Both the position numbers and the translations under genes were made by a program. 64,000 bases of DNA from Micromonospora sp. CPCC 205371 (GTDB lineage: Bacteria; Actinomycetota; Actinomycetes; Mycobacteriales; Micromonosporaceae). The DNA is taken from NCBI RefSeq assembly GCF_026130045.1, contig NZ_JAIBNX010000003.1:1-64000 (forward strand). Reading direction: 5' to 3'. Under the pieces are notes generated by a model. It saw nothing but the letters and a program-made list of their open reading frames with translations. It was not told the DNA's origin and made no database searches. Every line of letters starts with the position of its first letter. The first letter of the stretch is position 1. Shown one piece after another: positions 25,643-33,659 of the stretch.

Positions 25643-27367
25643 ATGGCGACCCTGGAAAAGCTGCTACAAGATCGGCTAGCGTCCGCGTTCGAGGCTGTGG
25701 CCGGGGTTCCGGCCGACCCGAGTGTGCGCCGATCCCAGCACGCGGACTTCCAGGCCGATGGTGCCCTCGCTCTGGCCCGCCAGCTAGGGCGTAAGCCCCG
25801 GGATATCGCCGCCGACGTGGTTCAGCGAGCTCGGCTTGATGATCTATGCGCGTCGGTGGAGATCTCGGGGCCGGGGTTTATCAACCTGACTGTCGCCAAC
25901 GACGCGATCGCGCCGCTGCTCGCCGCCATGAACCGGGACGAACGGCTCGGCGTGCAGTCCGTCGCGGCTCCTGACACCGTGGTGGTCGACTACTCGGCGC
26001 CGAACGTTGCGAAGGAGATGCACGTCGGCCACCTTCGGTCGACGGTGATCGGGGATGCTGCGGTCCGGGTGCTGGAGTGGCTCGGCCACCGCGTGATCAA
26101 GGCCAACCACCTCGGGGACTGGGGCACCCCGTTCGGAATGTTGATCGAGCACCTGCTCGATATCGGCGAGACCGAGGCCGCCCACGAGTTGTCGCTGGGG
26201 GACCTCAACACCTTCTACCAGGCGGCCAGGACGAAGTTTGACGCCGACGACACGTTCAAGGAGCGGGCCCGGACTCGGGTCGTCGCCCTGCAAAGCGGGG
26301 ACGAGCAGACCCGCCGGATGTGGCGCCTGCTAGTCGATGAATCGGAGAAGTACTTCCTGGCCGTGTACGACCGGCTCGATGTGTGCCTTACCGAGAAGGA
26401 CTTCTTCGGCGAGAGCTTCTACAACGACATGCTGATACCGGTCGTTGAGGAACTGGACCGGCTCGGGCTGCTGCGGGAGAGCGACGGCGCCAAGGTTGTG
26501 TTCCCGGAAGGCTTCACCAACCGGGATGGCGACCCACTGCCGATCATCGTGCGGAAACGCGACGGCGGATTCGGGTACGGCGCCACAGACCTGGCAGCGA
26601 TCCGGTACCGGACCCAGGAGTTGGCCGCTACCCGGCTGTTGTACGTGGTTGGGCTGCCGCAGCAGCAGCACTTTGAGATGGTGTACGAGGTCGCCCGGGA
26701 GGCTGGCTGGTTGAGGCCACCGGCCCGCGCCGCCCATATCGGGTTCGGCTCCGTTCTCGGCCCGGACGGCAAGATCTTCCGTACCCGGGCCGGCGATACG
26801 ATCAAGCTGGTCGACCTGATCGACGAGGCGGTCGCGCGGGCGGCGGCTCTGATCGAGGAGAAAAACCCAGACCTCGACGAGTCCACCCGCGCCGAGGTCG
26901 CGCAGATGGTCGGCATCGGCGCGATCAAGTACGCAGACCTGTCCAATGACCGGACGAGAAACTATGTCTTCGACTGGAAGCGGATGCTGTCCTTCGACGG
27001 CAACACCGCCCCATACCTGCAATACGCACGGGCCCGGATTTTGTCGATCTTCCGGCGTGGTGAGGTCACGCCTATGCGGGACCTGGCCACTATCACGGTC
27101 GCCGAGCCGGCTGAGCGGGCCTTGGCGATCGAGCTGCTGGCCTTCGAGGGCGTGGTCTCCGAGGTCGCCGAGTCGCTGGAGTTCCACCGGCTCGCCCTTT
27201 ACCTCTACGGGGTAGCGACTGCGTTTACGGCGTTTTACGAAAAGTGCCCGGTCCTAAAGGCCGACGACCGGGTACGCGAGAGCAGGCTCGCGCTGAGCGA
27301 CCTGACCGCCCGCGTACTCGGCCGCGGGCTTGGCCTGCTTGGTATCGGTACGCCCGACCGTATGTGA
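25643..27367 (+). CDS. argS: Arginyl-tRNA synthetase
   Basis: A 574-residue class I synthetase that charges tRNA-Arg. The ATG at 25643 gives a normal length and the usual Arg_tRNA_synt_N domain. HVGHLRST (signature HIGH, about residues 127-130) is at the catalytic site, FGYGATDLAAI and YVVGLPQQQHF match the conserved core, and the C-terminal anticodon-binding domain runs to the end. It is embedded, on the opposite strand, between two tight operons of glycosyl-, sulfo- and decarboxylase-type genes. A housekeeping argS would be unusual there. A resistant second copy, or one supplying Arg-tRNA to a biosynthetic step, is inferred. Confidence 0.95.
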   Translation: MATLEKLLQDRLASAFEAVAGVPADPSVRRSQHADFQADGALALARQLGRKPRDIAADVVQRARLDDLCASVEISGPGFINLTVANDAIAPLLAAMNRDERLGVQSVAAPDTVVVDYSAPNVAKEMHVGHLRSTVIGDAAVRVLEWLGHRVIKANHLGDWGTPFGMLIEHLLDIGETEAAHELSLGDLNTFYQAARTKFDADDTFKERARTRVVALQSGDEQTRRMWRLLVDESEKYFLAVYDRLDVCLTEKDFFGESFYNDMLIPVVEELDRLGLLRESDGAKVVFPEGFTNRDGDPLPIIVRKRDGGFGYGATDLAAIRYRTQELAATRLLYVVGLPQQQHFEMVYEVAREAGWLRPPARAAHIGFGSVLGPDGKIFRTRAGDTIKLVDLIDEAVARAAALIEEKNPDLDESTRAEVAQMVGIGAIKYADLSNDRTRNYVFDWKRMLSFDGNTAPYLQYARARILSIFRRGEVTPMRDLATITVAEPAERALAIELLAFEGVVSEVAESLEFHRLALYLYGVATAFTAFYEKCPVLKADDRVRESRLALSDLTARVLGRGLGLLGIGTPDRM

Positions 27368-27368
27368 G

Positions 27369-28103
27369 TCACAGATACCCGAGGGTGCGGCACAACGGCC
27401 GCAGACCCTCGGGTATCTCCGCGTTCGTGGGCTGCGGCCGGCCGGGCAGAACCCGGCCGGCCCGGATCCGGTCAGTGAAGTCCCCGATGCCGGACAGGAA
27501 CGGGCCGTGGTCGCGCTTGCCGTACTCGACCATGCCAGCCTCCCACGGAACATCGAGGTACTCGCACAGCTCCCGGCTCACCCGCTCCGGGTGAGCGGTG
27601 AAGTCCTCGTACCGGACTGTGAGGCCGGTAAGCGCCCGCCGCGCCTCGCGGAGGTGAGTTAGGAACAGCTCGACGAGCTCGGTCGATTCGGCCGGTGTCG
27701 CATGGGGGCGGGCCGCGATCGCGGACTCCACCACGTGTACTGGGTGGCGGAGCAGGAATATGTAGCGGGCTTCCGGCCAGCACTCGGCAACGCGGCGCCA
27801 CCGCAACACATTCGTCGGCGTTTTGTCGACCACCAACTGCTTGCCCGAGCGGGCCAGCTCCCGGTGCAGCAACCGGTCCCACAGCAGGTGCTCCAGCTCG
27901 CGTTCATCAAGCTGCGCGACCTGCATGGCAAGCCGCACGAATTGGCTATCCATCCCCACCGTCAAGTCCACCAAGTGCAGCTCGTGAGGAGCATGGATGC
28001 GGGTATGAGTGTCGAGCACACAGCGCAGCAGCGTTGACCCGGACCGGATCGAACTCAGGACGAACACCGGTGACGCAACCAGCCGCTCCAGCAGAGCCTT
28101 CAT
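27369..28103 (-). CDS. PAPS-dependent sulfotransferase family protein
   Basis: A 244-residue protein of the Sulfotransfer family. The 5'-phosphosulfate loop (FVLSSIRSGSTLLRCVL) is at residues 13-29 and the 3'-phosphate binding stretch (IFLLRHPVHVVESAIA) near residue 115. VVDKTPTNVLRWRR is the usual segment between them. RYEDFTAHPERVSRELCEYL shows the family's C-terminal helix. It overlaps the nucleotidyltransferase gene by 4 bases as the last gene of its operon. It is expected to move sulfate from PAPS to a hydroxyl or amine of the cluster product. Confidence 0.87.
   Translation of the reverse strand: MKALLERLVASPVFVLSSIRSGSTLLRCVLDTHTRIHAPHELHLVDLTVGMDSQFVRLAMQVAQLDERELEHLLWDRLLHRELARSGKQLVVDKTPTNVLRWRRVAECWPEARYIFLLRHPVHVVESAIAARPHATPAESTELVELFLTHLREARRALTGLTVRYEDFTAHPERVSRELCEYLDVPWEAGMVEYGKRDHGPFLSGIGDFTDRIRAGRVLPGRPQPTNAEIPEGLRPLCRTLGYL
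27373..27418. terminator. Bidirectional hairpin between argS and sulfotransferase genes
   Basis: AGATACCCGAGGGT at 27373-27386 and ACCCTCGGGTATCT at 27405-27418 form a 14-base perfect stem; GCGG and CCGC extend it. It begins 5 bases after the argS stop, inside the last codons of the convergent sulfotransferase gene, so the same DNA encodes its C-terminus (EGLRPLCRTLGYL). It is well placed to end transcription from both sides. Confidence 0.8.
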
Positions 28104-28615
28104 AGCCGAATCGGCGGCTCTCTATCCAGCCCGAGTATGCGACGCAACTGTCCCGGCGGCGCCGGGTGCTGGCCCAGCACGTCGTGCGCCCGCGCGGTGA
28201 GCAGGCCGAGCGTCGGCGCATGATGGATGACGATCCGGCGGTCCAGCAACGCCCGGAGCACCTCGACGTTGTCGTGCTTGGCCAGGTGCGGATCGATATG
28301 ACCAGCGGCGGCCGCATCGCTTAGGACGTGGTGGAGCAGGTCGCTGCCCAGCGCGGCGTGGCAGGCATCGGTGGTGAACAACTCGATCGGGTACTCGGGG
28401 TCGGGTTGGTAGCCGAGGCCGCGCTGAAGTGCCCCGAACTCGGTCCTGATCAGCTCCAGTTGAACCCTGGCGAGCGGCTCCTTGATCAGGACGAAGCAGT
28501 CGAGGTCGCTGGCCGGGCCGGCGAGACCGGCGGCCACCGAGCCGTAGATGAAGGCGGCGACCAGATCACTACCGAGGTGCTCGTCGAGGAAGGACGCGAT
28601 CACGTCGGCGTTCAC
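28100..28615 (-). CDS. Nucleotidyltransferase (KNTase-like fold)
   Basis: A 171-residue protein with the NTP_transf_2 signature: AAFIYGSVAAGLAGPASDLD (GS...D.D, near residue 20-38), followed by CFVLIKE. This is the active site of minimal nucleotidyltransferases and aminoglycoside adenylyltransferases. The GTG start at 28615 overlaps the stop of the fusion gene (GTGA), a start that makes the protein begin directly at this domain. It may attach AMP to a sugar or amine intermediate, or confer self-protection; no C-terminal domain identifies the substrate. Confidence 0.8.
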   Translation of the reverse strand: MNADVIASFLDEHLGSDLVAAFIYGSVAAGLAGPASDLDCFVLIKEPLARVQLELIRTEFGALQRGLGYQPDPEYPIELFTTDACHAALGSDLLHHVLSDAAAAGHIDPHLAKHDNVEVLRALLDRRIVIHHAPTLGLLTARAHDVLGQHPAPPGQLRRILGLDREPPIRL

Positions 28616-31600
28616 GGCGCGTCGCTCCAGCCCGCAGGCCCCGCGATCGTCGGCCGCACTGCGCCGCCGACCGGTCCGGCGGCGGCGATGTCGGCAAGCA
28701 TGGCCGGTATGAGCGGCTTCGTGGCCTGTGCGAGCTGCTCGACCGCGCGGTCGAGGTCGGCTTGGGTGATCAGTGGGTTTCCGGGACACGCGGCCATGAT
28801 CGTGTAGCTGACGTCCGCGCCGGCGCCGACCCGGTCAGCGAGATCTGCCAGGGTGTGTTCGTCGAAGCAGACCTCACCCGACTGGTACAGCATCGCGTTC
28901 AGCCGCGACGTGTACTGGCTGACGACTCGGGCCGCATGACGCCTGCGCTCCGGAGGGAGGGCACGTATCGCCTGCCGGATCGGGGGTGGGCAGAAGACGA
29001 ACGCGAGGCGGTAGAAATCGACGTCGTTGAGGAGGACGAACAGGCCGGTCTCGTCGATGCGTCGCTCGAGGTAGCGCACGTGTGCCTGGCGGCTCTCCAC
29101 CAGATCGCCCAGCCGCCGCACACCGACGTGGCGCAGCAGTGTCCAGGTCGCCAGGCTCTCGAATCCCCGGGATCCCAGGAACGGTGTGATCAGCCCGAGG
29201 TCCCAGCAGTCGTCCGCCATCACGGCCGTCTCGTGGCGGCTGAACTGGGTAAGGACCCCGCGCTGCCGAAACAGCACATACGAGGATGGGTACGGCGTGA
29301 ACAGGCCCTTGTGCGGATCGAGCGACACGGAGTCGGCTTGTTCGATGCCGGCCAGGTGCCGGCGGCGCAGCCGTTCGCTGAAGATGAGGCTGCCGCCGTG
29401 GCAGGCATCGACGTGGAACCAGACGCCGTGGCGGCGACAGATCTCGGCGAGCGTCGCAAGGTCATCCAAGCCGGTGGTGCGGCAGTTCCCGGCGACCCCG
29501 ACGACCATGAACGGAGTCGTCCCGGCCGGCGGATCCGCTAGGGCCGCCTCGACGTCAGCCGGATCCGTCGTGTACCCGGACCTGGCACCGACGCTGATGA
29601 TGCTGTCCCAGCCCAAACCGAGGTGGAACGCGGCGTCGCTGTGGGAGTAGTGGGCGATCGGACCGGCCATGATGATGGTCGGCCGGGTGTCCATGGCCGG
29701 CAGACCGTGCCGCCGTACCTGCGGGAACCGCTGGCCGAGCGCCACGAGCATCGCGAGGTGGTTGGACAGATGGCCGCCCGTCGCCCACAATCCGGCGACG
29801 TCCTTAACCCCGCGCAGGTCCGTCAACGACGCGGACTCGTAGCCCACCAGGTCACGGAGCCACTCGATGACCTGGATCTCGACGAAGGTCGCCGCGGGCG
29901 CGCTGCGATCGACCGCGATCAGGTTCTGGTTGAGCAGCCGACCGAGCAGACCGCCGGCCATCGCCGCGATGGCATTGCCCGAGTCCGGGAAAGCAAGATA
30001 GCCCGGGTGGGACTGCGACACCGAGTACGGCACGACCTTGGCTTCCAGATCCGCCAGGACCTCGTCCAGGTCGGAGCCTTCCGACGGCAGCGGCCGATCG
30101 AGCAAGGAGGCCAGCTCTGTCGGTGAACAGTACCGGAGGTAAGGCTCACCGCCGTCAGCGCGGTGGACGAAGTCCAAGCCGATGCGGGTGGCAGCAGCCA
30201 GGGACTCCTCGTGCCCCTTCCGCGCCGCGCCGCTTCCGACGAGGTAAATCTCCAGCAACTCGCGATCGAGCCCGCCGATCGCGGTCCCGGCGCTGTGCAA
30301 CAGCTCGTCAACGAGCCGGCCCGGATCGGTGGTGAGGCGCTGGTACCAGTGCTCGGCCCCCATCCGGTGGGCCGCAAGGCGCTCTACACCAATAGCGTCG
30401 AGAGCCTCCACGAGCGCGGCGGTCCTGGGGGCGGATGGGTCAGGCATGCCGCTGGCGTGTCGGCGAAGGCTGCGGCAGATGTCGGCTTCCATGGCGGCCT
30501 CGAACGCCTCCAGACAGGCGACCAGCTGTGCGGGGTCAGCGACCGCGGTCAGGTGGCGGAACAGCCGTACTTCCATCTCGACCGGGATGAAGTCGCCCCA
30601 GAAGTGGCCCAGCTCGTGCCCGTGCAGGACGCCACTGTCCCGATCGCGGGTCGGACGGGTGTGCCGGCCTTCGAGTGCGACGCTGGCCTCCAGCAGCTCT
30701 CTGCGCTGGCGCCAGGTCACCATGTCGACGCCGAGCAGCGCCCGTTCGAAGTCGTCCGCGGGCATCGGGTAGTCGTCCGGCACGTCGGGCCCGCCGTCGA
30801 CGCGTGCGAAGAGCCGCGCGGTCTCCTCTGCGGTGAGGCAGTCGGCGAAGAAGACCCGGTGCCACAGTAGACACTCCGCGGCCCGCGCCGGATCCTCGCT
30901 GGCGTCGACGGACTCCTCGAAATCGATGAGCACGACCTGCCCACCACGCAGGAACATGTTCCGGGGCGCGAAGCCCTGCCACACGAGACCCTGGTCGGTC
31001 ATCGCTGCTCTCAGCGCGGCGAGCGATTCCACGAGCGCCGCGCGTTGAGTGGCGTCGAGGTCCCGCGAGCGCAATCGGTCCTCCAACGTGCGACCAAGGT
31101 TGGGCGCGAAGACCCACGGGTCGCCGTCGGGCACGTCGACCACCGCGTACTCGTCGTGCGCCTTGATACTGAGCGGGGCGGCTCGCGACGCGGCGGACAA
31201 AGCCGGCTTGATCCGGCTCTGGTGCCGGGACCGCGCCGCGACCGACTCGGCCGGCCACCTCAGCGCGACCAGTTCGTGGCTGGCGGCGCGAACCAGATGC
31301 GCCTGCCGGGACGGGTGGATGGGGACGGCGGTCTGCTCCAGGCGCGGCTGAGCCTCGACGAACCTGGTGACGTCCGGATGGCGCGCGACGAGGTCCCGGA
31401 CCAGGCTGACAACCGGTCCGGCACCACCGACCGCCGGAGCGCTGCCACCCTGGGCTTCCTGTGCTGGCGGGCGAGGCGTTCCAGCAAGCAGCGCCACCGC
31501 AGCGCCCGGGTCGTGCACGGCTATGGCGAGTGCCGCCTCGACCGTCTTGGGCGGGGCGTCCCGTTCGAGCTGAGCCAGCACGACCGCGTACCGGTCGGCG

Positions 31601-31707
31601 AACCGCCACGACAGCGCGCCCGCCGACGACAATGTCGCCCGCCATGCCGATACCCGACCCGCCCGCTGCGTGGCGGCATCGGCTGCCGCGGAGGTCGCCG
31701 CGGTCAC
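28612..31707 (-). CDS. Fusion of kinase-like domain and PLP-dependent group II decarboxylase
   Basis: A 1031-residue protein. The last ~500 residues are a group II (pyridoxal_deC) decarboxylase: LWATGGHLSNHLAM, HVDACHGGS (Asp about 767, pairs with the PLP nitrogen) and DPHKGLFTPYP with the PLP lysine at about 800. The first ~360 residues contain a protein-kinase-like segment: WQGFAPRNMFLRGGQVVLID followed by FEE at 243-264 keeps the metal-binding Asn and Asp but not the catalytic Asp of HxD. Group II decarboxylases act on Glu, diaminobutyrate or aromatic amino acids. Overlaps its neighbours by 4 bases on both sides. Confidence 0.82.
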   Translation of the reverse strand: MTAATSAAADAATQRAGRVSAWRATLSSAGALSWRFADRYAVVLAQLERDAPPKTVEAALAIAVHDPGAAVALLAGTPRPPAQEAQGGSAPAVGGAGPVVSLVRDLVARHPDVTRFVEAQPRLEQTAVPIHPSRQAHLVRAASHELVALRWPAESVAARSRHQSRIKPALSAASRAAPLSIKAHDEYAVVDVPDGDPWVFAPNLGRTLEDRLRSRDLDATQRAALVESLAALRAAMTDQGLVWQGFAPRNMFLRGGQVVLIDFEESVDASEDPARAAECLLWHRVFFADCLTAEETARLFARVDGGPDVPDDYPMPADDFERALLGVDMVTWRQRRELLEASVALEGRHTRPTRDRDSGVLHGHELGHFWGDFIPVEMEVRLFRHLTAVADPAQLVACLEAFEAAMEADICRSLRRHASGMPDPSAPRTAALVEALDAIGVERLAAHRMGAEHWYQRLTTDPGRLVDELLHSAGTAIGGLDRELLEIYLVGSGAARKGHEESLAAATRIGLDFVHRADGGEPYLRYCSPTELASLLDRPLPSEGSDLDEVLADLEAKVVPYSVSQSHPGYLAFPDSGNAIAAMAGGLLGRLLNQNLIAVDRSAPAATFVEIQVIEWLRDLVGYESASLTDLRGVKDVAGLWATGGHLSNHLAMLVALGQRFPQVRRHGLPAMDTRPTIIMAGPIAHYSHSDAAFHLGLGWDSIISVGARSGYTTDPADVEAALADPPAGTTPFMVVGVAGNCRTTGLDDLATLAEICRRHGVWFHVDACHGGSLIFSERLRRRHLAGIEQADSVSLDPHKGLFTPYPSSYVLFRQRGVLTQFSRHETAVMADDCWDLGLITPFLGSRGFESLATWTLLRHVGVRRLGDLVESRQAHVRYLERRIDETGLFVLLNDVDFYRLAFVFCPPPIRQAIRALPPERRRHAARVVSQYTSRLNAMLYQSGEVCFDEHTLADLADRVGAGADVSYTIMAACPGNPLITQADLDRAVEQLAQATKPLIPAMLADIAAAGPVGGAVRPTIAGPAGWSDAP

Positions 31708-32531
31708 GCCGGTACTCCCGCCGGTCGATACCGCTGCTCCAACTCGGCCAGGATCTCGGCCTTCACGTCCGGCTCCTGGGTGTGGTACATCGAACCGGCT
31801 GCGACCTTGCGGTCACAGTGGAACACGTCCAGCGGCCATGCCTCGGGAAACGCGATCTGCCGGCCTCCTGTCGTGCCGACGTGGGACACAAGGTCTTCCC
31901 AGTTGTAGCTCAGGTCCGGGCGGTCGATGAACACGTCCAGATCCCACGCCCCGAACCGTTCTGCAACGGGGACGAAGCGCGCCACGTCGTACGCGATGAA
32001 ATGCGCCGACAACCGGTTGACCGACCGCACCCCAGATTCGACCGCTGGACCTTCGTCGGCCAGCTTCCACGACCACTGGTCGTAGTCGTTCACCTTGGAC
32101 AGCACCGGAACCTGCGGATGCCGCTCGAACAACTCCCGACATGCGGTCAAGACGTCGAACGATCGCTCGGTCCGGTACATGACCACGTCTCCCTCGATGA
32201 CGATCAGATACGGAGCCCGCGGTGTGAAAAAGCGACGGTGGCCGTTGTTTGAGGGATCGCCGCTCGCCACATGCCGGTGGCGCCGACGAAGTTGCAGCTC
32301 GTCGACGCCCCACGCATCCAGCAGCGCCGGAAGCTGTTCGGCGACGTCTTGGGGAGTCCCGTCAGCTCGTAGGACCACCTCAAACGATTGGGACGTCCCG
32401 TTGGTCAGCGCTTCGAGGCACCGCGGCAGCGTCGTCTTGAGAAGGTCGAGTTCGGAGTGGAACAGGAAGGCGATCCGGAACATCGGACCGGATGGCCCGT
32501 CCTGCGGCTCAATTGATCGCGCGCTGTCCAT
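31704..32531 (-). CDS. Glycosyltransferase-like protein (GT-A fold)
   Basis: First gene of the upstream operon, 275 residues from the ATG at 32531 (an upstream start at 32621 adds an arginine-rich stretch that looks spurious). MFRIAFLFHSELDLLKTTLP opens a GT-A-like domain; YLIVIEGDVVMYRTERSFD carries an acidic pair in the place of DxD, and WDLDVFIDRPDLSYNWEDLV follows. It resembles family 2-type transferases only loosely. Its stop overlaps the fusion gene start by 4 bases. Donor and acceptor unknown. Confidence 0.7.
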   Translation of the reverse strand: MDSARSIEPQDGPSGPMFRIAFLFHSELDLLKTTLPRCLEALTNGTSQSFEVVLRADGTPQDVAEQLPALLDAWGVDELQLRRRHRHVASGDPSNNGHRRFFTPRAPYLIVIEGDVVMYRTERSFDVLTACRELFERHPQVPVLSKVNDYDQWSWKLADEGPAVESGVRSVNRLSAHFIAYDVARFVPVAERFGAWDLDVFIDRPDLSYNWEDLVSHVGTTGGRQIAFPEAWPLDVFHCDRKVAAGSMYHTQEPDVKAEILAELEQRYRPAGVPA

Positions 32532-32679
32532 CAGCCTCTTCCACGGTCTACATCGGCGTGTAGCGACAACTCGGTCAAGCGAACGAGCGTAGCGGTACCT
32601 TCCTCTCCGCGCTTCCCGCATTACCCTCAGTCACCTCCGTCCAGCCCGAGGGCGCTGCTGCGTGCAGGCTGGCCGGCGC

Positions 32680-33528
32680 TCATGGTGCCGCGGGTTCATA
32701 ACGGACGGCGATTGGCAGGTGATCTGATGCGCTGCGGGCTTGCCAGTTGTCGATGACGACGCATTCGCGGACGGCGTCGAGCATGCGGCGGGTGGCGAGG
32801 ACACCGTCTATGGGCCTGGCGCCATTGCTCTCCGTGGGCCAGTGCCCGGTCGTGATCGGCCGCGAGTGTCCAAGTACGACAGCGGCGTCGTGCAGGCCGC
32901 CGTCGGCGAGGATGCGAGCGGCGGCCCGGTTGGCTACCGCGAGGTCTGCTCCCTCGCCTGTGTCCCACCAGGGCTGCGGCCACGCCAGCTCCCGCCCCTC
33001 ACGGTCCCGGAAGTAGTACGGGTTGTTCCAGTCCCCACCCACCAACCCCGGCCCGGTGGTCATCGCGCCCACCAGGTGGGTGGCCTCGTCGGGGCGGCAC
33101 AGGCCACCGGCGCGGGGCGGTGCGTGATAGCAGGCATGCCGGACCCGGTGCCCGTCGCCGACGTTCAACTCGACGCAGATCAGTGCGTGCCACCAGCCAG
33201 CACCGGAGTACACGCGCATGCTGCCGGGGGTGGCCCAGATGCCAGGTCGCCACATCAGCCCGATGGCGAGGTCGTCGTGCCCGCCGGGTGCGGCGGCGAC
33301 CGGCCCGTTGAGATCCTGACCGACACGGCACGCCATCCCGGTGGCGTCGGCGAGCCGCAGTATTGCAGCCTGGGCGCGCTGCTCGCTGTGCCCCGGCAGC
33401 TCCTGGACCGCGACCACGTCCGGTTTGGCGTCCCGGATTACCGCCTCGACCAGCCGGTGCCGGGTCAGCTCGTCGGCGGTGCGGTGGCGGTCGTAATCCC
33501 GCGTGTTGTACGTCATGAACGTGATCAC
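32680..33528 (-). CDS. Endonuclease/exonuclease/phosphatase-fold protein
   Basis: A 282-residue protein with the four marks of the EEP fold: FMTYNTRDYD at the start, VAVQELPGHSE (metal-binding Glu), GGDWNNPYYF (Asp and Asn) and SASDHLPIAV (Asp-His) at the end. Such enzymes cut DNA, RNA, lipids or phosphate esters; no signal peptide is visible, so it probably acts in the cytoplasm. Its GTG start overlaps the 44-residue gene upstream by 4 bases, and it is the last of three coupled genes including a DUF5753 regulator. Confidence 0.85.
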   Translation of the reverse strand: MITFMTYNTRDYDRHRTADELTRHRLVEAVIRDAKPDVVAVQELPGHSEQRAQAAILRLADATGMACRVGQDLNGPVAAAPGGHDDLAIGLMWRPGIWATPGSMRVYSGAGWWHALICVELNVGDGHRVRHACYHAPPRAGGLCRPDEATHLVGAMTTGPGLVGGDWNNPYYFRDREGRELAWPQPWWDTGEGADLAVANRAAARILADGGLHDAAVVLGHSRPITTGHWPTESNGARPIDGVLATRRMLDAVRECVVIDNWQARSASDHLPIAVRYEPAAP

Positions 33529-33659
33529 GGCGCTATCCCCGTCCGCGCCCGTGCGACCCGGTCCTGGTGGTGAGCCGTAGCCACATGCGGCCGGGCGGTC
33601 CGTCCGGCGACTGGGTTGTCGCCTGCGGCGAGGCGGGGAGCCCTTGATGCCCGCGTCAT
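33525..33659 (-). CDS. Small arginine-rich hypothetical protein
   Basis: A 44-codon frame beginning MTRASRAPRLAAGDNPVAGR. It overlaps the regulator stop (ATGA at 33659-33656) and the nuclease-fold start (GTGA at 33528-33525), each by 4 bases. The double overlap argues for translation. Regulators with DUF5753 are often followed by a small DUF397 protein, but I see no DUF397 signature here. Function unknown. Confidence 0.45.
   Translation of the reverse strand: MTRASRAPRLAAGDNPVAGRTARPHVATAHHQDRVARARTGIAP

Noticed and set aside
28612-31707. Active aminoglycoside-type phosphotransferase at the N-terminus of the fusion
   Set aside because: The HxD catalytic motif is not present at the expected place, so activity cannot be claimed; recorded as kinase-like only.
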